The notes under the pieces: model-generated
Databases searched by the model: none
Seen by the model: the letters and a program-made list of their open reading frames with translations, nothing else
Told to the model about the DNA's origin: nothing
In this document: one piece after another, positions 1-13,900 of the stretch
Layout of the letters: each line of letters begins with the position of its first letter
Position numbering within the stretch: position 1 is the stretch's first letter
Origin: Argopecten irradians
Lineage: Eukaryota; Mollusca; Bivalvia; Pectinida; Pectinidae
DNA length: 64,000 bases
Assembly (NCBI RefSeq): GCF_041381155.1
Contig: NC_091135.1
Coordinates: 47,667,086-47,731,085 of the forward strand
Direction of reading: 5' to 3'
Made by a program: the position numbers and the translations under genes

Positions 1-807
1 TATTCTGGTTCCCTAATAAGTGTCCCCTTTTATCACAATTTTTGAAATGCACTGCACGCTTATTACAGCGAATACGGTAATGTAATTGTTTGGCACGCTG
101 ATATAGTTGTCACACCTAAAATAGCATTATCAGAAAACAAGAGTTACATTGTAAGTGCTTCAGTACCTGTTTATGCAGAGTTTCTCGGCATGAAAAAATA
201 CTACAATAGCAAAACTATTCATATAGCTAACCGCACGTTCCATTTGCAGATTCGTACCAGTTGTATCAAAACAAATCTGTTGTATTTCAAATGGAACGCG
301 CCTTACCAGCAGAACTGTACCGGTACAAGTGGTTTTCAGAAGCATACCACTTGGATCCAAGATGGCGTACCCGAGAATTTTTATTTGTGATCGGAATGTA
401 TTCTTTGTTGAAAACAAGACAGAGATTATTTCTATCCAATAAAATTACATGGATTATTTATTTCAATGTATTTCGAAACTATTTAGGTATTACTTATATA
501 TCAATTTTATTGTTAACAACGAAAATTATTGGCCGTTATATTTGAAGCGTATCTTTCATATGGGTGCCGCCATCATGGAAAATTCCAAACGCGTTCCATT
601 TGGCGATGCCGTATCAATTTATTACAACTGGTACAAATCCGCAAATGTGTATACGGGGTATTTGCTTGTTACAGCTGGAAATTAATTACTAGCTATTTAT
701 GATGGTTTTAATGTACAGTTACCTGGGATAACGTTTATAGTTATAATATTGAAATTTGCTTTACCAGTTTGATCACTGCTATTGAATAATTCTTTGATAT
801 ATTTCAG
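1..807. other. Upstream sequence of the NUGGC gene, no firm exon
   Basis: I see no exon here that joins in phase to the acceptor at 801-807. The first exon of the NUGGC homologue probably lies left of the window or is too short to recognise. The small open frames (for example 449-685) resemble no protein I know. Short inverted copies are visible: the 13 bases CAAATGGAACGCG near 290 return in reverse orientation near 588, and a CCAGTTGTA-like stretch near 256 returns inverted near 625. A decayed foldback repeat is likely. Confidence 0.5.
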
Positions 808-1925
808 GACCCTGCATATGCTAGTGATGAGTTTTCCTGTCAGGGTGACCAGGATTGTCTAGAGGAAAGTGTGGGCGATGATGATGGTGATGATGATGAA
901 GATGACAAAGATGATGAGTCCCATGTTTCAGATGACAATATTAACTCACACATTTTCCCTTCATCTCCTCCTAACCACCACCATTCAGATGACTACGACA
1001 TGATTCCTAATACATGCGATGAAGATGATGACATTGATATGCCTATACCTGTTCTTCCTCCGCTGTCGCCATGGAATCAGGATGAAGATGTAGCTCCCTC
1101 ACAATGTCTGTCACCCGTATTCCCCGACATAAGCAAGACATTCGATACACACACAAAGATGGTTGAGAGATCTCGAGCTGACAATGATTCAAACATGTTT
1201 GACTCGGAGGAAGACTTCAGTGCTCCTGATGTGGATTGGAATGCATTTGAGAACACTACTAGTGATGACAAAATGGATGAGGAATCAGAGTTGTCGTCCA
1301 GAAATGATGACATTGGAACAGATACTATGGGCGAAAATGGAGAGGATGACAGAAGTCCCTCTGAATACCTCGGACAATCTGACAGTGGAGACCTCCACAA
1401 TGAAGAGACAGATGGAGAAACTATCACAAATACACCAAGACCCACGGAGGCTTCAACCAGCACAAACTTAAAGAGACGTCAGTTATTTAATGATGAGGAA
1501 GTCAATAATTTTCCGTCACCAAAACGACCCAGAACAAAACAGTTAAGTATAGAAAATTTTACCCAAATTTCGCCGACAAGCAAGTTGAAAAGGGCCTTGG
1601 ATGAAGACATGCTTATAAGTACCCAGTGCCCCCTAGTGTCGGACATCAATGAAAGCCAGTTTGAAGATGCGTCTAAACGGCTTCTTTCTGCTGAAAATGC
1701 AACAGAAGGATCGGCCAAGAAAAGAAAGACCAGAGAGTTTTTGGTTAATGTAAAAGCAAAGCTTATGAAGTACAAGAAAAAGAAGCAATCAACACCTTCC
1801 CAGACAGAGTCTGCCCCATCCAGTCAGGAAACTCATGGAGAAATGCCAGTGTCAAGTTCTGTGCAGCGACGTATTCTGACCGAGGCAGAAGCTTCCAATG
1901 ACAAAATAGCTGGCTATCTCTCAAG
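808..1925 (+). other. NUGGC: NUGGC exon 1 seen: acidic, basic-patch N-terminal extension
   Basis: The acceptor TTTCAG at 802-807 opens a frame that begins DPAYASDEF and runs for 372 codons to the donor AG|GTAAGG at 1925. An Asp/Glu-rich run covers about residues 23-40. A Ser/Asp/Glu-rich, probably disordered stretch follows. Basic clusters LKRRQ, PKRPRTK, KKRKTRE and KYKKKKQ then look like nuclear-localisation signals, which fits the nuclear family. No conserved domain is visible. The exon ends in phase 2, matching 2882. No ATG stands at its head, so at least one exon precedes it. Confidence 0.85.
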
Positions 1926-4900
1926 GTAAGGATGTGTATTAGGTTTGTATGTAGTGGAAGACATTATTAGCAAGTGTTCTGAAAAGCGAAAAGAATCTGA
2001 CATGAATCAGTCATTTAGATAAAGATATCTCCATATCTCTACCTGAGTAAAAGATTTTGGCCGATTAACACAAAGCTTGCTTATAATTCATGTCATACTA
2101 TATACAGTTAAAGGGACAATTTAGTGTAAGAGTACATTAAAATTTGCATATAAATCGGAAACAAACCAGTTCTAATGGAAATTAGATTAGTTGGTTTTAC
2201 TATGATATGCCAGAAAAGTCCACTGTGGTGAAATGTATGTGAAATGTTCAACTCGCTTGCTGTCCGCCATTACACATTGTGGACGGATGTCTTGTATGCC
2301 GAACCGCGGCACTTGCCAGTGTAGTAAAGAATTTTTTATCAAGAACTTCTCAAATTGCTCTTACATTGTTGTGTTTATGTTATTAGGTGCATGTTCTTGT
2401 CTAAATATAATATGCAAATATGGTGTAACCCTTATGTATTGCATTTGATAAACATACATGACTTGCTCGGGTATGGGTACAGCATACATGTTATATCTGC
2501 TTATTTGTATTGATCAACGATTTGGAATTTCAACGGTATCAATCAATATACTTAACATTGTAATGGAATATGTCAATACTTCTTGTTATATGTTTCAAAA
2601 GAAATATAAAACAATAATTTATGTCATATTTTGCTTCATGGTTTTGTAACAGAATTAACCTCTTTGAATTGTCCCTTTAACATATTTATAACAAACATGA
2701 TTGCAATATATTCATAGTTATTACGTAGTACTTTTCATTCCTGGTCAAGGTAAGATGTCTTTAATACATGTAAAACGAACTATTCTATAACCAAATAATT
2801 TTGTTGGCCCCCAGAGGTTCATATATTTTACTGTAATATGTTTGTGAAGTATTGGTATCATGCAAAAGTTACTGTTTACAGATGTAAAGATGTCATCAGT
2901 AATCTTGGACAAGCCCTGGAGGGACGTAAGCTTGGCACCTTTCCTCGAGTCTCGCAGTGGAGGTATGTAAAGCGAATATTTAACTGAGATCTGTCCCTGC
3001 CACACCGCAGGTCCAGTTCAGTTATCAATAAATTATGGTATACAGACATATAAGGAAATCCATCATAGATTTTATTATTATTAGTCTTAGTGATTACATG
3101 TATGTGGCTATCATAATAGGTCTTCCAAAGTTAAAATTTAAGCTTTAAGTATAACATACTTGCCAACTTTTCAAATATATTGTTCTGTCTATTTATAAAC
3201 AGTAGGCTACCAAATATCAAGTTAAATAGCAGGCAAAAAATTATGATAAAAAAAATGAAGAGTAAGGTCGGAAAATGGGATAGGAAGTCAGAAGTTGGGA
3301 AATTCTCAACAGAAATGGGAAAGTTGACAAGTATGGTATAATAACTTGACAAAAAACATTTTTGCCATAATACAGAGTAACTGCATAAATTATAGAAAAG
3401 AAATGGCAATTCAACACAAATGTTAGAAGCAAACATTGGCAGCATCGATAGCTGTTGAAATCCTGTTGGGCTAAAGGTTGTCGATTTGATATTATGAATG
3501 AAATCTCGTCTCCAGGAAAGACTTGTCAGACATACAGGCTAAGACTGTGTTACCCAGGACGACTATCGCTGTGGTGGGAGATACTGGGGCTGGAAAGTCA
3601 AGTCTGATGAACGCTGTGATAGACCAACTCAACACTCTACCAACCTCGGGCATGAGAGCCTGCACTGCTGTCGTGGTCGAGGTCCTAGCCAACACCACCA
3701 GTAACAACTACGAGGCTGACATAAAATTCCTATCTCACCAGGTATAATTATCATAAAATGTAGAGTATGTTAATGATTAACTTTTCTTTCAATAATACAA
3801 ATTAATGAAAATGCCATTTCATTAGTATTTTTATACTCCCATCATTTGCATGAGGCATATAGTGTTACTCTTGTCTGGCTTGTCTCAACTGATCCCAATT
3901 TTGTATGATGAATTTATGTCTTACAGATATTTCCTATTTGTAAAAGTTTATATATTACCTTTATATTGACTCAAGCAAAACAAAAACCATTATACCATGT
4001 TTTTCGAGATCTTGATGCAGCCAACATAGACTTATTAACTAAACTTAATATTTGAACAGGAATGGTTCGATGAGCTCCAACTTCTGATCTCAGACTTGAC
4101 CACAGCTGATGGGAAACTGAAGAAGCATGTGCCCGACCTTGACTCTGAGGCTGGGGTAGCTTTCCTCAAGGTGAAGGCTGTATATGGCAAGGTAGACACC
4201 ATGGCAGCACTGAAACGTCTCACCGCGGTCACCAGGATGTTGGACAAGGTCAAAACCATCAAGGCCACCAATGTTAGTATACATGTACTGATCCTGGCGA
4301 CATCCTGTTAGACAAGTAACACTGTTCTACTTTCATTTTAAGCAATACAATTTTCAATCTGAAATCACATCTGATCTGTTGTATAGTTCCAATATTTACA
4401 GTGACCATGACAAGAAAAAATATATATAGCAAATTTATATAGAAACTCATTAATGCATTCAATTGATGGTCATGTATATTTATCCAGTTATGATTACCAA
4501 CATGTGTGCTTGTTTGTAGTCAAAAGACTTCCGACGACTGATTGACCGGTACATAGAGACTGCAGATCCAGGTGCTGGTGGTCAGTTCTGGCCGATCGTG
4601 AAACAAGTGACCATAAAAATGCCGAACTGTGATGCATGCAGTAGTGGCGCAGTCCTGGTAGATCTCCCGGGTGTACGAGATTCAAATGCTGCCCGAGACC
4701 CCATCGCCAGAGATGTGAGAATTTATTTATTTATATATACAAAGGACTCCACATAATCGAATAACGGTATATTTTGGTTATTTGCATAAAATTCTGCGGT
4801 CCCGATTTTTTCCTTCTTCATCTTTGTTTTTCAACTCTGTGTATTTGAATAGACTTTTAAGTGACCTCTGGTTATTTGAATAAAATATTTGTGAAATTCT

Positions 4901-7900
4901 AAAAATAAAATGGAATATTTTTCAATTTTGCAATACATTTTTAGCGAAATTCGCCGATATATGTTTCAAGATACAGAGGATTCCGCTTATTTGAATAAGT
5001 CATTTTCCAGAAGAAAATATGCAAATATCCGGAGTATTCGAATAGGCGGAGATGACATTTTGCACCTTCGTTTGACCTCACACATACGTATGTGAACAGG
5101 CAAATAGATATCGTTTCGTTTACTTGATAAATACGTAAATTATTTACACTTAAAACGAACAACAAATAATTATTTTCGAAGTTGCAAATATTCCAATATT
5201 AGATTCTTGTTTACATTAGATCGACACGTGAATATTTGAGAAACGGCTAAACAATCGATATCAAATGCAATAACTAAACAGGATGGAATTTGTGTCTACA
5301 ATTCTGAACCTAAATAATCAACAAATTTACGTACATTTGCCTGGCAAAATGAACTTACGATCGTGATTAAACTTCAAAGTGCCGATCACATGTGTATGAA
5401 TTCGAAAATGGCGGCAGGTGATGAAGCCATGCGTTCACTGGACCTAAATGTGTTTTGAGAATTCTCCCTGTATTGTTGATCTAAACGGCGAATAGCTTAA
5501 TAACATTCAGAAATTAATGCATATTTAAGTAGCATTCAAAAAATTAGCAAGTATCTTTTGTATCCTTCATACTGTACGAAACTTGCGGTAGTCATTGCAC
5601 GCCGACTTTTGATTGCTTTTATGTCTCATTCAACGAGACGCTTGATACGCACATGTCTGTCGTAGTCAACAAGACTCAGGTTGAACGAGACTACTCATGA
5701 ATGGCGATTGTTGTAAGGAAGCATGGTTTCTCCAACTGATTGCGAACTAAGGTACGTTACGTTAATAGATAAACATATTTGAAAGTGCAAATGCTTTAAT
5801 AAGATGTTTGAGTCAGTGATTACACTAAAGTTATGATCAACCGCTGCTGATGTAAATCGTAACAGCGTCGAATACCTTTGCAGATTCATGCATAAAATAA
5901 CAAGCCGTACGATAACGTTAATCGCTTCCTTACAACAATCGCCATTCATGAGTAGTCTCTTCAACCAGAGTCTTGTTGACTACGACAGACATGTGCGTAT
6001 CAAGCGTCTCGTTGATCGAGACATAAAAGCTTGCAAAGTCGGCGTGCAATGGCTACCGCAAGTTTCGTACAGTATGTAGGATACAAAAGATATTTGCTTC
6101 GTTGTTTCATTGCTACTTAGATATGCATTAATTTCTGAAATGTTATCAAGCTATTCGCGGTATCGATCAACAATACAGGATGAATTCTCAAAACACATTT
6201 AGGTCCAGTGAACGCATGGCTTCATCACCTGCCGCCATTTCACATGTGTCAAAACAACACTACTAGTTGATCGGTACTTTGAAGTTTAATCACGATCGTA
6301 AGTTCATTTTGCCAGGCAAATGTACGTAAATTTGTTTATTATTTAGGTTCGAATTGCAGACACAAATTCAATCCTGTTTAGTTATTAGCTCGCCTATTAG
6401 AAGAATAGGGAGAGCTAATGTTTTCACCCCGGTGTCGGCGTCAGCGTTGGCGTCCCATTTCACGTTAAAGTTTTTGAGCAAGTTTCTGTTTCGTCAATTG
6501 TTTAAGCTTAAGTCATCATAAATGTTTATGATTTTATTTTCCTAATGTGTATGGATGCTGAATGTGATAATACAACCACTTTGGGGCCCTTTAGGGGGTT
6601 TTTGAGTCTGTTAATTTGTCATATTTCCATGTTAAAGTTTTTGAGCAAGTTTCTATTTTGTCAATTGTTTAAGCATAAGTCATCATAAATGTTTATGGTT
6701 TTATTTTCCTAATGTGTATGGATGCTGAATGTGATAATACAACCAATTTGGGGCCCTTTAGGTTTTTTTTGAGTCTGTTAATTTGTCATATTTCTATGTT
6801 AAATAGTATATACTTGAACATCAACTTCTTCTGAATAGGCGAGCTTTGCTGTTCTCCAACAGCTCTTGTTGCATTTGATATCGATCGATTAGCTGTTTCT
6901 CAAAGATTCACGTGTCGATCTTATGTAAACAAGAATCTGATATTGGAATATTTTTTTGTTATTAAACAATTAAAATCGATTTACAACTTCGAAAATGATT
7001 ACTTGCTGTTCGTTTTAAGTGTAAATAATTTACGTATTTATGCCTGTTCACATAAATTATAATGTACATATGTGTGGGGTCAAACGGAGGTGCAAAATGC
7101 CATCTCCTCCTATTGGAATACTCCGGTTATTTGCATATTTTCTTCTGGAAAATGACTTATTCAAATAAGCGGAATCCTCTGTATATTTATATATTGAGTG
7201 CTTTAACTTGACTATCAAAGCTCTGTTTCACATTTCTGAGGATCTCCAACTTTTTAATCATTTCTTACATAATTTTTAACAGGATAGGTATATTTTTCTT
7301 CCATATGCACGTTGCAATGTCAATTGATGAGTAGATTAATTCAAACTCTTAAGAATTTTATTAATGAGTAAAGTTTTGTTGTTTATTGACGTTATGTGAA
7401 GTGACATGATCTTTGATGTATACAATGTGTGTCCAGTATCTGATGTATACAATGTGTGTCCAGTATCTGATGTATACAATGTGTGTCCAGTATCTGATGT
7501 ATACAATGTGTGTCCAGTATCTGATGTATACAATGTGTGTCCAGTATCTGATGTATACAATGTGTGTCCAGTATCTGATGTATACAATGTGTGTCCAGTA
7601 TCTGATGTATACAATGTGTGTCCAGTATCTGATGTATACAATGTGTGTCCAGTATCTGATGTATACAATGTGTGTCCAGTATCTGATGTATACAATGTGT
7701 GTCCAGTATCTGATGTTTACAATGTGTGTCCAGTATCTGATGTATACAATGTGTGTCCAGTATCTGATGTTTACAATGTGTGTCCAGTATCTGATGTTTA
7801 CAATGTGTGTCCAGTATCTGATGTATACAATGTGTGTCCAGTATCTGATGTATACAATGTGTGTCCAGTATCTGATGTATACAATGTGTGTCCAGTATCT

Positions 7901-10900
7901 GATGTTTACAATGTGTGTCCAGTATCTGATGTATACAATGTGTGTCCAGTATCTGATGTATACAATGTGTGTCCAGTATCTGATGTTTACAATGTGTGTC
8001 CAGTATCTGATGTTTACAATGTGTGTCCAGTATCTGATGTATACAATGTGTGTTCCAGTATCTGATGTTTACAATGTGTGTCCAGTATCTGATGTTTACA
8101 ATGTGTGTCCAGTATCTGATGTATACAATGTGTGTCCAGTATCTGATGTATACAATGTGTGTCCAGTATCTGATGTATACAATGTGTGTCCAGTATCTGA
8201 TGTTTACAATGTGTGTCCAGTATCTGATGTATACAATGTGTGTCCAGTATCTGATGTATACAATGTGTGTCCAGTATCTGATGTATACAATGTGTGTCCA
8301 GTATCTGATGTATACAATGTGTGTCCAGTATCTGATGTATACAATGTGTGTCCAGTATCTGATGTATACAATGTGTGTCCAGTATCTGATGTATACAATG
8401 TGTGTCCAGTATCTGATGTATACAATGTGTGTCCAGTATCTGATGATGTGTGTCCAGTATGTGTGTGTCCAGTATCTGATGTATACAATGTGTGTCCAGT
8501 ATCTGATGTATACAATGTGTGTCCAGTATCTGATGTATACAATGTGTGTCCAGTATCTGATGTATACAATGTGTGTCCAGTATCTGATGTATACAATGTG
8601 TGTCCAGTATCTGATGTATACAATGTGTGTCCAGTATCTGATGTATACAATGTGTGTCCAGTATCTGATGTATACAATGTGTGTCCAGTATACAATGGTG
8701 TCCAGTATGTGTATACAATGTGTGTCCAGTATCTGATGTTACAATGTGTGTCCAGTATCTGATGTATACAATGTGTGTCCAGTATCTGATGTATACAATG
8801 TGTGTCCAGTATCTGATGTATACAATGTGTGTCCAGTATCTGATGTATACAATGTGTGTCCAGTATCTGATGTATACAATGTGTGTCCAGTATCTGATGT
8901 ATACAATGTGTGTCCAGTATCTGATGTATACAATGTGTGTCCAGTATCTGATGTATACAATGTGTGTCCAGTATCTGATGTATACAATGTGTGTCCAGTG
9001 ATGTATACAATGTGTGTCCAGTATCTGATGTATACAATGTGTGTCCAGTATCTGATGTATACAATGTGTGTCCAGTATCTGATGTATACAATGTGTGTCC
9101 AGTATCTGATGTATACAATGTGTGTCCAGTATCTGATGTATACAATGTGTCTCCAGTATCTGAAGAACTGTACAGTGGTGTGGGTGGTAGCAGCTATCCA
9201 TCGAGCCATAAACAACAAGACTGCCAAGGAGATGCTTGGAGAAAACTTCCGGCGCCAACTCCTCATGGATGGACAGTATGGAAGTGTCGCGTTCATCTGT
9301 ACTAAATCGGATGACCTCATGCCCTCCGAACTTATAAGGTAAACACTTCACTGCCAAATCTCAGAGACCACTTTAATTTGCTTTCAAATATTGTACATTA
9401 CTGCCAAACGTTATGTACCTACACTATCTATAATCTTTGAGGTAAATCATGAATTATCCCCCGCGAAACGCGTTTGCGGGGGATATTGATTTGGGCTCTG
9501 TCCGTCCGTCCGTCCGTCCGAGTATCGTCCGTCCGTCCGTCCGAGTATCGTTTCCGGGCTATAACTCCTAAACCGTTCAACTTGGCTACACGAAACTTTC
9601 TGTACATGTTAGGCTAGTGCTCTAGTTGTGCCTTTTGCTAATGGGAACCTTTCATTTTCGATACTTTTTCTGTTACCATGGAAACTTATTCAAAAATACC
9701 ATATTATTAAAGTTTCCTTTCTATTCCGGGCTATATAACTCGAAAACCGTTCAACTTGGCTACACGAAACTTTCTGTACATGTTAGGCTAGTGCTCTAGT
9801 TGTGCCTTTTTCTAATGGGAACCTTTCATTTTCAATACTTTTTCTGTTACCATGGAAACTTATTCAAAAATACTATATTATTAAAGTTTCCTTTCTATTC
9901 CGGGCTATAACTCGAAAACCGTTCAACTTGGCTACACGAAACTTTCTGTACATGTTAGGCTAGTGCTCTAGTTGTGCCTTTTTCTAATGGGAACCTTCCA
10001 TTTTCAATACTTTTTCTGTTACCATGGAAATTTATTAAAAAATACCATATTATTAAAGTTTCCTTTCTATTCCGGGCTATAATCGAAACCATTCAACTTT
10101 CTGTACATGTTAGGCTAGTGCTCTAGTTGTGCCTTTTGCTAATGGGAACCTTTCATTTTCGATACTTTTTCTGTTACTTTTAAATGTCATGTTACTGAAG
10201 AGCGGATATATTGTTGTATGAATTTATTCAAGGACAATACTAAGCTCTGTTCAAATAGTTAAACCTACATGGATGACAATATCAAAATTTAAACTCTTAG
10301 TTACAATGAGCTTTATTTATTTTATGTTTGAGCTTTCATACACAACTGGGCGCGGGGGATAATGCCAAGCTTTGCGGCTCCTTGTTCCATTTTGTACTAT
10401 CGTTATGGTGGCAGAGTAATTAAGCGTGGCCACCACCTCTTAAGTTGGAGGATGATGTGGTAGATAAGCCATGTAAATCCATTCTCAATATATAAAGTTT
10501 ATTATCATTATTATTATAGTTGCAGGTTGGAACACAGATTAAAGGTCAATAATTTTCTACCTTCTTTCACTTCACCTATTAACATATAATAATACATTAA
10601 ACAAAATAAACTACAAAATAAATCTTGTGAATAATTTGTTGATTTTGGCATATACATGTACAAAAATTAAATTAAATGTAAATGTTTCATATAGGAACTT
10701 GAGGTTGGATGATGAATGTGAAGCGTTGGAAAATGAAATTGAGTCGCTGATAGCTGAACAGAATGAGGCTAATGGTACGGTAGGGAGGATGAAGAAAGAA
10801 ATCCGAAAGATTGGAAAGGAAATCACAGAGCTGACAGACAACATTGCTGATATGAAGGAAACGATAGAGCAAATGGATGGAGTTATTGACTTGGATAGTG

Positions 10901-13900
10901 AGGAGGTTGGTATACATCAATATTCAATTTTAAAAGATAAAGATGCAGAGTAATCTGATAATTTTTTACAGGTGTGGACAGTTGTGGTTGTGATTACCTG
11001 AGATGACATTCTCTAATGGTGCTTTGCTGTAGCCAGTCACCAATTACTGCAAGCAGGAATATAGGACAATAAACAAAATAATCATGTGTTGAAAGCAATT
11101 TTTGCTGATCTTGCATGTACAAAAATACGACTGATTTTCTGATTTTGTAACAACATCTAGAACTGCTATAGAATTTAAATGAAAATTGAATGTACAGATG
11201 CAGAAATGAATAGTAAAAAAAACAGTTCACATTTTTAGCCATCATGCTTCGTCCGTCGTCGTGCGCCGTCCATAAACTTTTCACATTTCAATCTTCTTCT
11301 CAAGTTTGACTAGTGGGATTGAGCTGAAACTTACCTGAAATGATCCTGAGATGGTCCCGACAAAGTCTTCTTATTTTTCGGGTCGATCCGAAATCCAAGA
11401 TGGCCGCCACAGCCGCCATCTTGAAAACACATTTTGAACTTCTCAAGTTCTACCGATGCGATTTGACTGAAACTTGCATGAAATGATCCTGACATGGTCC
11501 CGACAAAGTGTTCTTATTTTTCGGATTGATCCGAAATCCAAGATGGCCGCCATCTTGAAAACACATTTTGAACTTCTTCTCAAGTTCTACCGGTGGGATT
11601 TGGCTGAAATTTGCATGAAATGATCCTGACATGGTCCTGACAAAGTGTTTATTTCTCGGGTCGATCCGAAATCCAAGATGGCCGCCACAGCTGCCATCTT
11701 GAAAACACATTTTGAACTTCCTCTCAAGTTCTACCGGTGCGATTTGGCTGAAACTTGCATGAAATGATCCTGACATGGTTCTGACAAAGTGTTCTTATTT
11801 CTCGGGTCAATCCTAAATCCAAGATGGCCGCCACAGCCGCCATCTTGAAAACACATTTTGAACTTCTTCTCAAGTTCTACCGGTGCGATTTGGCTGAAAC
11901 TTGCATGAAATGATCCTGACATGGTCCCGACAAAGTGTTCTTATTTTTCGGGTCGATCCGAAATCCAAGATGGCCGCCACAGCCGCCATCTTGAAAATAC
12001 ATTTTGAACTTCTTCTCAAGTTCTACCGGTGTGCTTTGGCTGAAACTTGCATGAAATGATCCTGACATGGTCCCGACAAAGTGTTGTTATTTTTCGGGTT
12101 GATCCGAAATCCAAGATGGCCGCCACAGCCGCCATCTTGAAAACACATTTTGAACTTCTTCTCAAGTTCTACCAGTGCGATTTGGCTGAAACTTGCATGA
12201 AATGATCCTGACATGGTCCCGACAAAGTGTTCTTATTTTTCGGGTCAATCCGAAATCCAAGATGGCCGCCACAGCCGCCATCTTGAAAACACATTTTGAA
12301 CTTCTCAAGTTCTACCGGTGCGATTTGGCTGAAACTTGCATGAAATGATCCTGACATGGTCCCGACAAAGTGTTGTTATTTTTCGGGTTGATCCGAAATC
12401 CAAGATGGCCGCCACAGCCGCCATCTTGAAAACACATTTTGAACTTCTTCTCAAGTTCTACCGGTGCGATTTGGCTGAAACTTGAACGAAATGATCCTGA
12501 CATGGTGCTGACAAAGTGTTGTTATTTTGCGGGTTTATCTAAAATCCAAGATGGCCACCACAGCCGCCATCTTGAAAACACATTTTGAACTTCTTCTCAA
12601 GATCTGCCGGTGCGATTTGGCTGAAACTTGCATGAAATGTTCCTGACATGGTCCTGACAAAGTGTTGTTACATCTCTGGTTGATCCCAAATCGAAGATGG
12701 CTACCATTACACGATATCTAATTAATTTCCTATATGATTATTGCCAAGGTAATCAGATGACCGTTAAGGCCCTTGGGCCTCTTGTTCATGTGTATTGCAT
12801 ATCAATCGTGATGTAATTGTAGGGGGAAGGCATGGAATCTGTGAAAGAGTTAAGGTTATGTTTAGTCGACAAAGAGGAATCATTGGAGACAATAGAAAGT
12901 GAAAAGGCTGACAAGGAAAAGGAAATGGACAAGGCAACAAGGGAGGTAAGTAATGACCACAGTTAACAGCTGCTGTATTAGTGTCACATGATTGTTTGTG
13001 GGGGGGAGTGGGGTAAATCACTCGCCTTACACCTAGCTATCCAGGGTTTGGTCGGCAGCACAAATGTGGTCAGGGATCACCTGCCCAATCATGTGAGTTT
13101 TCTCCGGGCACCCCAATTTCCTGTTACTCTTAAAACCCACCCCACTGCATACTTCCATCTGGGTGACGGAAGGTGATTTGTATAGGTTATATTACTTGTT
13201 TCGTAATCAATCTAAAATAATTAAGGTTCATTTTACAGCAAAATAAATTTAAGTTTATTTTCCAGAAAAACACCAGTCTGCAACCCCATTTTCTTGAGCA
13301 ATTTAATCTCACAGGTTATATAAAAATCATCCACATTAAATTATCATCTGTGTTAACATTATTTTTCAGTCTCTGGAACTTGAAAAGAAAATAGAAGTGA
13401 AAAGAAAGGAGATATCAGCCATTTGTGCCAAGGCCAGGAATGAGTACTCTAAATCTCAGATCAAACGAGACTTCAAGGCAGGCCTGCGGGTAAGTATCTA
13501 TAATCCAATGACAATATCTCTGTTGAAAGAATAAACCAAAAATTATATATTTATAGACCATGTTTTAAAATTTGCACACATGATTTATTTTCATGAAAGA
13601 CAAATTTAAGTACTTGAAAAAACTAATATTCTGAAGAAAAGGTTACGGGAAAAAAAAACCCAAAAACTATTGTCCTGAAGAAAAGATAAAATCGATTGAC
13701 AGTAATCAAATAAATTCTAAAAACTGTCAATGTTATTGGCTAACTTTATAACTTTTTGATTGTTTTGCTAGGAAATGAAAAGGAAGGCAGGTTTGACCAA
13801 TGCTGATGAAGACGATGAAATGGACGATGAAGATCAGGATTATATAAGTGATGATGATGACGAGGAGATGGGTCGAACTGCAGAGAATCTGAGGGTGTTC

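Larger units (their letters stand above)
3516..9338 (+). other. NUGGC: NUGGC GTPase core (exons 3-6)
   Basis: Exon 3 (3516-3741) carries the G1 P-loop GDTGAGKSS after the strand TTIAVV, then SGMRACTAV, whose Thr is the likely G2 residue. Exon 4 (4060-4272) is a helical insert. Exon 5 (4520-4714) carries G3 in [11 protein letters not shown]. Exon 6 (9157-9338) carries strand CTVVWVVAA and G4 in ICTKSDD. All nucleotide-binding motifs are intact, so the protein should bind GTP. The core is interrupted between G3 and G4 by a 4.4-kb intron filled by a foldback transposon and a 27-bp splice-acceptor minisatellite. Confidence 0.9.

Noticed and set aside
7414-9160. CRISPR-like array
   Set aside because: Units are contiguous with no variable spacers, and the DNA is eukaryotic. 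The same applies to the 29-bp and 47-bp arrays.
7336-9357. Long open frames on both strands (up to about 450 codons) over 7.3-9.4 kb
   Set aside because: They are a by-product of the 27-bp unit (nine codons, no stop). Only the last part, 9157-9338 on the plus strand, is coding, as NUGGC exon 6.
11450-12503. Repeated 63-residue minus-strand frames [11 protein letters not shown]...
   Set aside because: Each is one 146-bp unit of element B. The same frame recurs because the units are copies; there is no start context, splice evidence or family match.
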